From: Piscicola geometra
Lineage: Eukaryota; Annelida; Clitellata; Hirudinida; Piscicolidae
Reading direction: 5' to 3'
Length of the DNA stretch: 64,000 bases
NCBI GenBank assembly: GCA_943735955.1
Contig: OX030955.1
Location: 9,743,147-9,807,146 of the forward strand
Under the pieces are notes generated by a model. It made no database searches, was not told the origin of the DNA, and worked only from the letters and a program-made list of their open reading frames with translations. Below are positions 24,547 to 36,149 of the stretch, piece by piece (position 1 is the stretch's first letter; every line of letters starts with the position of its first letter). Position numbers and translations under genes: made by a program.

Positions 24547-24955
24547 TAGGTATATATTCAAAATTTATTTATAAACTCAATGTTATGAATTAGAAATTAT
24601 ATGTTATTTTTACTGTAATGGATGCAGCATATAAACTTTTTTTTTAAAAATACAAGTTAATTATAAATATATTTTAAAATAGGAAGCATAAGAACAAACT
24701 TTCTAACCAAACTAACATCAATCTATCAAAAAGAGAAATTTTTGCATTTGATGACTAAAAACGAATTAAAAGTTAGCAAGAAATGGTTTTTAATTAAAGA
24801 AATTAATTATTTCGAAAAAACTGTGTTTTTAAAAAATCTATAGCGCATTTTTAAATTTTAAAAAACATTTATCGACATTTTTCATTAATATCAACACCAC
24901 ATGACGTTTTGTTAAAAACAACTTTGCTACGTTTGTTTTGGAAACGTAAAAAAAG

Positions 24956-24963
24956 TATTTAAG
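24956..24963 (+). promoter_or_regulatory. TATA-like box of the F-type-lectin-like gene
   Basis: TATTTAAG 37 bases before the proposed ATG at 24993, the same spacing as in the protease and C-type lectin genes of this window. Confidence 0.4.
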
Positions 24964-24992
24964 ACGATTAAAAGCAGAAAAAGAAGTAGAAA

Positions 24993-27900
24993 ATGTTTCA
25001 TTTTTACTTCTTAACTTTATTTTTCAGTCTTACAACCGCTCAATCAGGTTTTTTGCAGTGCCATTTATTTTTAATGGAAATAATTATTTTGTATTAAGCG
25101 CTCTGCGCTTTCTGGTCATTCAAACTATTTTTAACTTTTAATAATTAACCCTTCAGTAGAGTTGAACCTGAAAGGTAAAACCGTGCAGATGTCTAGTACA
25201 TATAAAAAACATGTTGCCAAAAACGCCCTTACTGCTAATGAAAATACATTTACTCCTGCCCAAACCGCATTTTCCCCTTCTCCTACTTCACATTGGTGGC
25301 GCGTGAACTTGGGCGGAAACTATTTCGTAAAAAAAGTGAATGCTAAAGCATATTTGTGGAAGTAAGATTTCATTTGTCATTATTTTCTTATATTATAAAC
25401 TCATAAAGATTTTTATTATTTTTCTCTGCGATTGTTTAATAAAAACATTCTAGGAAGCATCAAACCTTTACTACCACACGACATATGATCCATTGGTCCT
25501 CACGTACAGTAGAACATTTTGTGTTAAAACTCACAATATAAAAGTATTAGATTTTTTCACAAACAGTTCAAATTCTCAGAGTTGTAATTTAATTTATTAA
25601 TGAGACTATTAGAGGATTGTTAGTTATGCACTGTATACCTAGTGATTAGCTCCAACGAAGGACTTTCACTCTTTACTGGTCAACTGTCGAATGAATAGAG
25701 AAAATTCACCAGTTAATTAAAATCTTTTTCGGTCGAAACTTTGTTTTTTTTAATAAATATTTTCAATTTTTATTGATTGATAAAAAAAAATAATATATAA
25801 TTTTACTTTCATTTAACATTTGAATTTTACGAAAGATTTAGGTAGTTTTCAATGAACACTAGGATTATGACTTTTTGAAGACATTTCAAGATTTTAAATC
25901 GGGGGTCTAATGATGTGGCAATTCTTAACCATTGGATATTCTGATTAATCTTTCTATGCTTCAGTTCGAAAACAATTTTTTAAAACGAATGACATAAGCT
26001 GGATCGTTTTCTGAAGTCCATATTTTTTGTGTAAAGTGACCAGTGGCGCCACCAGGAAGGGACTCACAATTTTTCGAAAATCGATGAGTTTTTTTGGTGG
26101 GGTGGGGGAAGGTAATGAATTTTTCAATATGCCATAGGACAATGATATTTTCTCTGGATGGCCATCGGGTCTTTATATGAAAAAAAAATTTCATATATCA
26201 ACACAGAACATAGAGATCCCACCAAAATAACACTAACATGTCACAAATTCTGAGAAGAAATAGAGCACCACTAGACCTTAACTACACTCTTAAATCTTTA
26301 CACTTTTTATATGTAAATATTTCCAGCCATGACACAGTATATAAAGAACAAATCAGATCGACAAAATAACTTTCGAGCTTTCAGAATTATCCAACCTTCA
26401 TAGAAAGGATGCAGAAACTGTGTAAAGACAGCTCAAAATCACATCAACACATCAAGTTTACGTGCGGATCAGTCGGACCTCATTGCATGTATCGAACTGC
26501 AAAAACTCTTTTGGGCACCAAGCCTTCAGCCCGAGTTGCAATATATGCTCGATGTTGCTTTGACTCTGCCAGTTACTTCATCAGATCCAGAAAGAGCTTT
26601 TTCTAAACCTCGGCTTATTAAAACTCATCTTAGGACGACTGTGTCTGCTCGTCGTTTGCAAAGCTTGTTTGAGAATATCTGCCACCAAAACCGCTACTGC
26701 ACTTCTTCCAGTAAATGAAATGGTGAAAAGATTTTTACAAACTGATCGAAAAAAATTTTTTTTCAACTGAGAACACATCAAAATTTAGCTGAAACTAAAT
26801 ATTTGAGAAAAAATTATAGACTGTTTAGAATCTCATATCAAACTTATTTTTTTACTTTTTACCTTAGTTTAAAAAATGATGACGTAACTTTAAGAATACT
26901 ATGCAACGCAGTTTGTAGTTTTTCTTTTGTATCATTAATAAACTATCTTAATTCTTTATCAATTATAATTGGTAGTTTTTATTTAGCCCATTTACCGCTG
27001 AAAAAAAAGTTAACATGAATTTTACATTTAAACTTGCATTATATGGTTATAATAATATTTCAAACATAATTGAAAACAATTATTTCATAAGTTTAAATGG
27101 GGCAAAATGCTGCGAAAACGCAACGTTAGCAGGAAGTGTGACATACTTATGTACAGTAAGAAATCATAAATAAAATTGTTCAAACCACATTTATTAAAAC
27201 AGAAATAAATTTCCATTGCAAATAGTTCGATAAAATTCAGACTTATAATTATTTTCTTTTTTATAATAATAATTATTATTATTTTAATTAAAACAAAGCA
27301 AATTATTTAACGTGAATTACAACAGCACTCATAAACTGTCGTGCTGTTTCAATCTTATCTTTATTTTAATTTATATTCAACCTATGAGAGGTTAAAAAAT
27401 AATATTCTTTTCAATCAAAGCTTCAAGTGTGAAGCATTTGCGGTTTGGAATTTTTTATCGAAATATAAAAATCAACATTCATCTACAAAATTCAACTTTT
27501 AATTTTAATTTTATAAATTTCATAATACATTAACGTTAAAATAATAATTTCTTTATTTTCATAATAACTATTTTAATGAATGACTAGACTTCTTAAAAAT
27601 CATATGAAATCATATTATGTCAAAGTTGCGAAAACGCACCATTGGTTTTTAGAAGCATTGAAAACGTTTTACAAGTTATTTTGAATATTTAAAAAATTAA
27701 TTCAAGTATTAACTATCTTTTCACTCTGAAATTAAGAATAAATTTGTATAAATATACTAAAATCGAACGAAAAAATTGAACAATTATCTAAGCGAAGAAA
27801 GATTGTTTTGAAAAGTTTTAAATGTGAACAGGATATAAAAGATTATAAATAATAAAAGTAAAAAAGTTGAAATTTAACTTATAAAATTTAAATTTAAAAT

Positions 27901-29407
27901 TTATTGTACAAAATATGTGAAAAAACTCGGCATTAAAACAACAAGAAAATATAAAAATTGATGTTGCAAAACGCAACAGCTGCGGTAAATGGATTAAACA
28001 ATTATTTTTTTTTTTACTAAATTTGAGCCCCCGCCCCCCCCCCCCCCAGCATTTTTTGCTGGTTGCGCCTCTGAAAGTGACAAATTGCAATTAACCTTAT
28101 TGAACATGTTACTTATTTTTCACCGCCTAAAAGTTCTGTTGCAAATCTATAAGAAATGAGAAATTTTCGATGAAATGCAATTTTACCCATTTGTTTGTGG
28201 ACAGTAAATTAAAATAGTGTTTGTTTTCACTTGCTGACAATGTAGTCAACGCAGCAAAAACAGTTTAGTTTTTATGAATCTAAATACATTATAGTTTTTG
28301 AATGCGTCAATTTATTCAAAATTCTTTAATTTAATTTTCATGCGTCATATTATTTGACATGCTTAAGATTATTTAACAGCGATAATTAATTAATGAGTTA
28401 ACTCAAAGAAATATTAAAAGCCAGCTCTACTAAACAGCTATGTATCTTTTTACCTATCAGAACCTGCCAAGAAACTGCTAGGGGACAGTGCGCTACAAAC
28501 CCGGTGAAAGTGATGCTCAAAAAGAATGAAAAATATACCCATTGTGGTACCATCGCCGCTACTAGTCGTAGTGCAGAAGATATAATTTGTCGGGTAAAAG
28601 AGGAATTTTCGATGGTTGAGCTTAAGGGAGAAGGCACATCTCTCGTGGTTCATAGAGTGAAAGTTTTCGTAGCTGGTGAGTCTAATAATTTAACTTATTT
28701 ATAAATAAAAAGCACTTTATTTATAAAATAACTAACTTTTGTGTTTTTTAAAAACCATCTCAACTAATTTTTATTGAATACTTTGACTTTGTACTGGAAA
28801 TACCGTGTAAAATAAAAAGAATAAATTTATCTTGAAACTTCACTTTCAAAAGTTTTATATATAAGGCTTATTAAAAAAATTTTGTTATGAAACGTCCACC
28901 CTTGCTTTTGAGTTAATATGTCTAATAAAAAATTAACTTTTTAAAAAAATAGATTGATGTACTTTTATTCAAAAACAATATAAAAAACACCCAGCTTAAC
29001 TAGGTTTTTTAAAAAGTCACTTTCAAATCAAAACTAGGCATCAGCATAGAATACAATAATAATATTACTAACTCTCAGCAATGTTAACTTTTATTCTTCC
29101 GTCTGTTGGGTAAGCCAAGTACCCTCACATGAGCTCATCGTGATTTGGAAAAAGAAGATTTTTGACCTCTCATATGCGCTCTCTAAATGATGATGAAGAG
29201 AAAAATAAATTAAAATTCGAACCAATAATTTGATTAAATTTTCTTAAAAGAAGAAACGCTGTGCTAATTTATTTAAAATCAACTTTTTTAAAATTAGATT
29301 ACATTAATTTTTTACACATACTGAAAGCTTGCAAGATGTTGGAAAAACTGGAAAAAGGAACCATCAGCACTGAAGATACCAAGAAGCAATCAGTGCAGGA
29401 ACTGTAA
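24993..29407 (+). CDS. Secreted F-type-lectin-like (fucolectin fold) protein, 4 exons, 184 aa
   Basis: Four exons join in consistent phase: 24993-25047 (signal peptide MFHFYFLTLFFSLTTAQS), 25157-25361, 28461-28675 and 29328-29407 (stop at 29405). Exon 2 has LNLKGKTVQMSSTY and then WWRVNLGGNYFVKKV, the hallmark of the fucolectin/galactose-binding jelly-roll fold. Exon 3 has a Cys-rich segment (TCQETARGQC), then IIC and a closing strand EFSMVELKGEGTSLVVHRV, as at the end of that domain. Exon 4 adds a short Lys/Glu tail. The canonical sugar motif (H...RxDx4R/K) is degenerate: Asp is replaced by Asn and the final basic residue is absent. Sugar binding is therefore doubtful or altered. Intron 2 (3.1 kb) holds two nested hAT elements. 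A weak first donor (GTTTTT) lowers certainty. Confidence 0.72.
26041..28073 (+). mobile_element. hAT transposon D, 2.03 kb
   Basis: The ends CAGTGGCGCCACCAG and (inward from the right) CAGAGGCGCAACCAG are flanked by a perfect 8-bp duplication AAAGTGAC (26033-26040 and 28074-28081). The matching empty site AAAGTGAC is present at 19155-19162 in the paralogous hAT C. The element carries a transposase C-terminal fragment, a poly-C run near the right end (about 28034-28047) and AT-rich filler; most of the transposase is lost. Confidence 0.93.
26409..26720 (+). pseudogene. hAT D transposase, C-terminal fragment
   Basis: The translation includes LDVALTLPVTSSDPERAFSK and LIKTHLRTTVSARRLQSL, the dimerisation region of Ac-like hAT transposases (usual form LxxxLPVTSxxxERxFSxLKxIKxxLRS). 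A frameshift divides it from the upstream part at about 26409-26560. The catalytic core is absent. Confidence 0.8.
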
Positions 29408-29461
29408 TTTGTCTGCAGAAAAAAAGATGAATATAAGTCTAAATTCATTTTACTTGATAGA

Positions 29462-29524
29462 CAGAGCGCTTTTGAATTTGATGGAAAAGCGCTTTATAAA
29501 TTTATTTTATTGATTGATTGATAG
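29462..29524 (+). repeat. L2-type 3' tail fragment with (TTGA)n
   Basis: AGAGCGCTTTTGAATTTGATG, then AAAGCGCTTTATAAAT, then TGATTGATTGATAGA. It is a variant of the tail at 22100-22158, located just after the stop codon of the F-type-lectin-like gene. Confidence 0.75.
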
Positions 29525-29591
29525 ATGTATATTATAATACATATATTGCAATAGTTAATGACTAAACATGTCGTCATTATAAAACAATGCA

Positions 29592-30823
29592 GCGGGAGGT
29601 TGCTCAAAATGAACCGGTTCCTAAGATTGAAAAATTTACAGCTATCCAATAGGTAAATTTTATTGTTATTTTTTTATGCATCCGTCTTCTAAGCACTTTT
29701 GTATGTTGGTTTCGTTTCTGAAAGTTGTCTCGTTCAATTATAATAATTTAAAAACTGATTTCTAGAAAAATAGTTAAAAAGTTGGGAGATAACGTTTTGC
29801 TCTTTGTTCATCAAAATCCGAAGAAATAAAATTATTATTTTTTTATTCTTAATTAGATGATGCACTATAATTTCATAATGTGCGAGTAGTATAATTAATA
29901 ATTGAGTGTTTAGCCTGTTGTAACCATGTATGTGTAGCATGGTCCTAGTTGCCTAAGATGAAACGTACGAAGAAATTGTAGACATTGAAAAATCTGTCTC
30001 TAGCATCTCGGGAGAGGATAGTAGCACTCTGATAAATATATGTATACTATATACAGTATAATAGACTATATAAAATATATTCTAAATAGACTATTGAAAA
30101 CTAATTCAAACCAATAATTTAATGTTTTTATTAAATAATAACTGTTAGTATTCATTAGCTTTGACACAAGTATGTTCTATTTATAGCTGAATCTTACATT
30201 TGAATAGATGTAGAGTTTCGTCTCATTAGCCTCTATAGACTGTAGACTAGAGGTTTGCACGGGAAATGGTTGAAGCTATTAGTGAAGTGCGAAATAACAA
30301 AATATTTTTTAGTAAGAAGAGTTTAAGTTATTATATTCCAAAGCAACATTGTTTTGCAGAGTTTACTTATAAAAAGAATTTGTTAAATATTTTTTGAGGG
30401 TTCAAAAAATATGTTGATGACGTTTTTGAGAAGGAACTGAAAGACTGCATATTCCGAAAGAAATAAAGATTTTTTAGATTTATTAATATTGAGTGAGCGG
30501 AAAAAAGTATTTCTTTAGATAATTAAGATAGTCTGATGATCATTAAACGTTTAAATTACCATTTTTATGATATGAAATATGATTTCATCTTGGGCAACTA
30601 AGCGTTCCTTCCTGGGAACCCAGTAGCTCAAGATGGAACTTTTGAGTGTTCATGTTTGAAATTAATAAACTCCTATTTCTCTATTCTTTATTTTTATATT
30701 AAAGTTGATAAAGTTAGACAAAGAATCAATATAATGGCTGAACAAATTTTAATTTACGTATTGGTTATGCAATTGAGATATCAGCTACGGATAAAAAGTG
30801 TTCCATCTTGTCCAACCTCCCCC
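29592..30823 (+). mobile_element. Tc1/mariner-like TIR element, copy 1 (uninterrupted)
   Basis: The left end is GCGGGAGGTTGCTCAAAATG and the right end read inward is GGGGGAGGTTGGACAAGATG; TA follows at 30824-30825 while CA precedes (a decayed TA?). It is colinear with copies at 39556-41821 and, reversed, 7535-14408. It provides the empty sites for hAT A (about 30229-30236) and hAT B (30612-30619). No transposase is recognised. Confidence 0.72.
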
Positions 30824-31713
30824 TACATTTTAAAGTTATAACACGGATTTGATATGTTGATTTAGGGGTGAACTATTGAAAAAATAGTTTTTTTTCATTT
30901 TCATCAAATTTACGTTCAGAAACATGAGGTTGTAAAAATTTTGTATTTCTAATGTTTATAATGCCAACTCAACGAGCTCATTGAGGCTATAAAATTGTTT
31001 TTTAAACACATAAAAACACAAAGGAAAAGATGTGGCGAGCCTTGCTTCCGTCTCAAGAACATGGATGTTGCCTGTTGCAGTCATTTGTTTGCTGTTGCTT
31101 CAAGAATTCATCCACCTGACCTGATGATAAGACTCTTTTTCAATTGGTTTTTATACTATTACGCCTTGTGTTTTTATTTCATTGAAATTGTTCTAAATAG
31201 TTTAAAAGATTTTAAATATTCTAAATAAACTTCGATTTTTACATCCACTTTGTTATATTTTTGTCATACAAATGAAAATTTAGATGATTATATTTTCTTG
31301 AAATTTTTCATTTGTCCTATAATTGAAACCTGAATGATATAATATGTTTATATTTTCAAATTATTATTTTTGTTAATAAAATTATTTTGTTGAATATTCA
31401 CTTGAAGTTAGTTACAAGGAGCTATAAACTTTCAAATTTTTTTTTTGGGTTTAAAATTTATTTTGTTCTACAGAGGAAAAGAGAATATTTAATTGAAAAA
31501 AATATTGTGGTGTTTAAGACTGTGCAGATAGAGCTTTTAATATTGTTAATATATTAAGTAAAAATTTGCTGATTTCAAAGCTACAAAAAATACTTTTTTC
31601 AAAGAATTTTAATTTTATTAAGTCATACGATGATAAGTTTATTGAGAGATAAAATATAATAGAATTTTTAAAAATTTCTAAATGTGAAAGTTGAAAAAAT
31701 AAATCAAGCTCGA
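30824..31713. other. Duplicated spacer with a conserved small open frame
   Basis: Part of the segmental duplication. A 77-codon plus-strand frame (30995-31228) is preserved almost unchanged in the right copy (41995-42228), but it has no recognised domain and recent duplication alone would explain the conservation. It may be the 3' flank or UTR region of the lectin gene. Confidence 0.45.
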
Positions 31714-32142
31714 TTATACTTGGCAAACGGCACAAGCTTTTTCATCGCATTTTTGGTCTACCCACTTAACCCCTTCTTTGAACCACCTTACTTGGATACA
31801 ATTTTCCATGTTACCGAAGTTGTTTGGGTCTTGAATTCCCCAGTTGGTATACCCAACGCGTAAGTGGTAGTTTCCGACTTTCCAGACAAAATAATTTTCG
31901 GTAGTTCTTGTGCCAGCGGTCCAATATGAAGCAAAGTCACTTCCAGTGGTCTTACAGATTTCTGTAGAAAATTATTCACAAATATATTAACAGTTGGCTT
32001 TTAAAAATATTTAAAATATGAATTTTGAAATAATTACCGTTAAAAGGTTCTGTCATCCTAGTAAACTTATTGTTATCAGGCTTGTCATGGATGGTCGCAA
32101 AGGATCCTCCAAGCTTTCTGCATGCGCCATGAACATCGTACC
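31714..32142 (-). pseudogene. C-type lectin, 5'-truncated duplicate
   Basis: Exon 2 (31961-31714) is intact, ending in the same C-terminus as the complete gene at 42708-43245, with DPNN, MENC and WVDQKC motifs. Exon 1 is retained only from WYDVHGACRKLGG onward (32142-32038). The signal peptide and first strand are lost where the duplication ends. It is probably not secreted as such; a new upstream exon cannot be excluded, because an AG lies just before the break. Confidence 0.8.
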
Positions 32143-33309
32143 AAATATAACAGAACTACGTTTAATATGTGAAAAATAAATGTAAATACTTTTTATTTAG
32201 CCAATTGTAATTATTAAACTAGGATAAAAATATATTGTGCATAGTTAACTTATTTAAAGATAAAGAACTAAAAAAATTGTTATTGGAAGAAAAAATGCTA
32301 ATAATAAAAAATCACAGCCTGTACAACTTGATGCATAACTAATGAGTCTTTTAAAAAATTGATAAGTTTTGATGCCTAAGCAAGCATTATTCCTTATGTT
32401 AAATGATTAGTGGTTGGACATTTTTTAATGAAAATTTATTTTTATTGATTTTCACTTATCCATAATCTTTATGCTACTTTATAATCATAAAAAAATATCA
32501 TTTAAAGGTAAAAAAATATCAAAATATCACAGTTAGAAATTTATATCTGAAACTTATTTTTCGATATTATAAGTGATTTGGACACCTATATAATTGAAAT
32601 TAAATCTTTTAAAAGAAAAAAAAATTAAATAAAACTTTAAGAAAAACACGGGCCTCATTTCGCATACATGTAAGCGGTGGTAGGAATGCGATTGTTCAGC
32701 TCTTGCTTAAATGCGTGGAGGCGACAATGGTAAAAGCCACCACCTCAGGAAGTTAAAGTCTTCTGGATCGTCACTTAACTTTGTATGCTTTCTGATAGAT
32801 AAATATAATATATGAACTATTATATTATAGTAGTTCATATAATTTACACCGAAAGATTGTCAATTTACAATATAGTTTCTCTAAGGAGTAAAATGTTAAT
32901 GTTTTATTTATTATATATCAGTTTATGAATTATATTCCTATTTTATTCATTATGGACTTATAAACTCAATTATATATTAGAGTTAGCTTAGAATACTTAA
33001 TTTATGTTATTAATGATATTCGTTTGGGTATGACTTATACTATTATTAGAATAAAAATGAATTAAATACAAATATATAACATGCTATTGCTGTATTTTCA
33101 TATATAAAACTTGAAAATACTTTTAATTATAGTGTCGTGTCTGCCTTTATGAAATAAAATTAACTAGACAGGTTAACTTCGAATTGTGAACGTATAGATA
33201 TTTGGCAAACAAAATCTTCAAGGTTAATATTTAATGGAAATTCATAAATTCCCGGAATCTTTTACTGGATAAAAGTTTTGCTTATATAGGAATATAAACT
33301 CTAATCCTT
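32143..33309. other. AT-rich intergenic DNA, nothing recognised
   Basis: Long A/T-rich tract with no exon-like sequence. A mildly GC-richer patch at about 32640-32770 was not recognised. Confidence 0.5.
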
Positions 33310-33886
33310 CAATCAATCAAATCAATTTCTATAGCGCTCTTTCCTCAAATTCAAGAGCGCTCGTAAATGAATTTGTTAAACAGATATGTCTTCAAATCCT
33401 TACGAAAAGTAAATAATGATTAAGAAGTAGTTTAAATAGGAGGTAATGAGTTCCAAATATATAGACCTGCATAATGTGATGATAAATAGGAGTACGGCTA
33501 ACGATTCTAGTTGCATAATTAAAATGGTTTTAAAGTACTTTCAAGTAAATTATAATATAGTGAATTACAATATTCAATTCGAAATAGAAAAAGTGCAGAA
33601 ACTAACATCTTTAAAGAAGGGTCATAATTGTCTAATACATCTAAGATGAAAATAACAAGATTTAGTAACAAATAGAATTTGGTTTGATAAGGTTAGTTTT
33701 GAGTCAGAAATAAATCCTAAGCTACGACTCTGATTAGATAGAACAATAGTATAAAAGGAAATATTACATGGATCATTAATTAGTTTACCATTTTTATCAA
33801 AAAATATAAGTTCAAATTTTAGTGGATTCAATTTTAAAGACATTGAGCTAGACCAGTTTTCAATAGATAATAGACATAAACATGTG
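33310..33886 (-). mobile_element. L2-type LINE 3' fragment with terminal (TGAT)n tail
   Basis: On the minus strand this begins in the RT thumb (CLLSIENWSSSMSLKLNPLK, RSLGFISDSKLTLSNQI, VTKSCYFHLRCI). Across frameshifts it continues with YCNSLYYNL, LYIWNSLPPI and FRKDLKTYLFNKF, the typical C-terminal end of L2/CR1 proteins. It ends in AGAGCGCTATAGAAATTGA with a TGAT tail. It is the best local source of the tail shared with the SINE sequences. Confidence 0.85.
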
Positions 33887-34110
33887 TAGAAGATTCGTTC
33901 TGACAGTCTGACCTTCATCTGCAGAACAAATCTGCCTTGTGAAGTAGGTAGCCAGTGGGTGCTTGCAAGCTGTGCACTGGTGCTCACTTTGAGGCCCTGG
34001 CACTTCTTCATGAGCACAGTCATGTGTAGAGGATTTGTTTTGACAGTCTGTCCTTCATCTGCAAGCTGTGCAATGGTGCTCAATTTGAGGCTTTGGCATT
34101 TCCTGCTTTT
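33880..34110. repeat. Tandem duplication next to the L2-type fragment
   Basis: Units starting at about 33882 and 34021 share CATGTGTAGA, GACAGTCTG, CCTTCATCTGC and AAGCTGTGCA blocks, about 140 bp apart. They interrupt the LINE reading frame at its 5' edge. Confidence 0.7.
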
Positions 34111-34353
34111 AAAATAAGTTTTTATTGTAGTCCGTTAGACAGTTATTAGTTGAAGATTTTAGTTCCGAGAGCAAGATAAATTTGAAACCAAAAAAACAAG
34201 AAAAGATATAAATTATAATAATTATTATTATTTGAAGTGGAAAAAAAACTAAATTATTAGATAAGAAGACAAACTATTTAACAAAATCATTAAACGGTTA
34301 AAGCGGCTGCCAAGATGGCAGCTGCTAACCAAAGCTTAGAAGATGAATTTGAT

Positions 34354-35794
34354 CGGATCTCCGCGCTTGGAGACCCCCGCCTTCATACAAACATATACTC
34401 ATACCTTTATAAGTAGTTTGATTGGCCCAGCGTTAACATATGCATGACTTTGATTGGTCACTATTTGTCTACAAACATGACTAAAACATATATTACGCAG
34501 CTTTAGGATTAAAATTTTATATCTAACGGCACTGATTATTTACTTATACCAGCTGATGTATGTAAGACATGAAAATAATGATAAATAAAGGCGGCCATAT
34601 TTTTTTTTTATATTTCGGCAACTATTTGATACGAGATATATCGTAAAATGAACAATAATTATGGCTTATTTACTTCTAGAATATTATTATGACCTAAATG
34701 AAAAAGATAAAAACAATCAAAGTCGAAAAAATTCCATCGAAATGATTTATTGCTCTAATTTGCAGCAAATCCTTTGCAGCTTTAACTAATTTAAATCTGT
34801 TCACAGTCGTTTAAAAATTAAGTTTTTACCACTTTATTAAACTCGATATGTTATAAATGTAAAAATATTATGTGAAATTGTTCACTAGAAAAATGTTGGT
34901 CAGAGGACTAAAAGTCATCAGCATGTTTTACTAATAATATGTGGGTAAATGTTTCATAATTTTAAAGTTTTTTCTTTTACCTATCAGCAGTCAGAATTTT
35001 TCTTCTTGGATAGTCCTGACATGTTTTATTTTAAATCTTCTTTTTATCAATGTCAGCTACCATGATACCAAATAGGTAGTTAAATTAAGTTAATAATGGG
35101 TTTTAAAAAATTATAAAACAGTGTCATAATGTTGAAAAAAACCTATTTCACTGTTAGTGGGCAAGTCACTACAAAACCCAACAGGCCATAGGCTGCTCCA
35201 TTCTGTTGACTGGTCTCTTTTGCTTCTGCTGGTGCACATGGGATGTGCTTGGTTTTCTTTAGCTCAAATCTCTTCTAGCCTTTAAATTTTGTTGTTGTTG
35301 AATGAGTGAGAATGAATAAGCCTTATTCAATAATGAAAGAACATATTCTCTCAGTGGGATGGTTTTCGAGAATAAGAACAATTGATGCACTATCTTTTAC
35401 ATGAAATACTTAATAATTAGTAAAATATAATATTTTAAATTTATGAGATATTTTTCACCATATTAATAGTAACACATTTTTTATAAATTTTAAAATATTA
35501 TGTGAAATTGTTCAATAAAACGGTTGTGGCATAATATTGGTAAAAGCACTAAAAGTCATAGGCAATATTTAAAGTATTTTATTTTGCCTATTAGCATTAC
35601 ATTTTTTTTACTATACAGATATTTAAACATTGGAAACTTGTCTTTAATAATTGTTACGGATGTGTGCTTGTGTGTATGTGCATTTTATTTTCGGTGGACC
35701 AATCAAATGCATGCATACTAATCAATTCTGGGCCAATCAAACTATATGAGTATATGTTTGTATGAAGGTGGGGGTCTCCAAGCGCGGAGATCCG
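34354..35794. mobile_element. TIR element of unknown superfamily, 1.44 kb
   Basis: The ends are inverted repeats of about 75-110 bp, starting CGGATCTCCGCGCTTGGAG on both sides and including ACATATACTCATA and TTTGATTGGCCCAG. No clear target duplication is seen. No transposase is present; the interior holds a diverged direct repeat (34845-34990 versus 35478-35600). It is probably a MITE-like non-autonomous element. Confidence 0.75.
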
Positions 35795-36149
35795 GTATTT
35801 TTTTCAATAAATATTGCGTATTTAAAGAAGAAAATAAAATTTCATTGAAAATAAAATATAATAAAGTTTTAAAAATCTACGGGTCTTTAACGGATATTCA
35901 TTAATTATAATTGTTTAAACCGCTACTTTAGCAAAGAAAAAAACGTTGAAACCTCGTCACCCTACAACTTTTAAAGGTAAATTTTGCTTAATCTATAGCA
36001 TTTGAAGATCATCATACAGCTTTTTTGTGCAGAGTCTATACCAGTTCGTGATGAATAGCTGAGCCCTTGTAATTAAAAAATAGTTTTTTTTACAAAGTTA
36101 AACACGAAAATTAAATTTTTTAACATTTAATTTGCTTTTACAGACAGAA

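Larger units (their letters stand above)
25880..28429. mobile_element. Partial hAT C copy, interrupted by hAT D
   Basis: The segments 25880-26040 and 28082-28429 match hAT C at about 19018-19162 and 19163-19513, ending in CAGCTCTA like hAT C. The left part of the element is missing. The break between the two segments is exactly the hAT D insertion. The whole lies in intron 2 of the F-type-lectin-like gene. Confidence 0.82.
29622..32142. repeat. Segmental duplication, left copy
   Basis: About 2.5 kb nearly colinear with 39556-43137. It begins inside the TIR element at TAAGATTGAAAAATTTACAG and ends inside exon 1 of the C-type lectin at about CATCGTACCA. The right copy carries an additional hAT insertion of 1079 bp. 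Confidence 0.9.

Noticed and set aside
28504..28704. 66-codon frame as a stand-alone gene
   Set aside because: It is exon 3 of the F-type-lectin-like gene plus intron read-through; the exon starts upstream at 28461.
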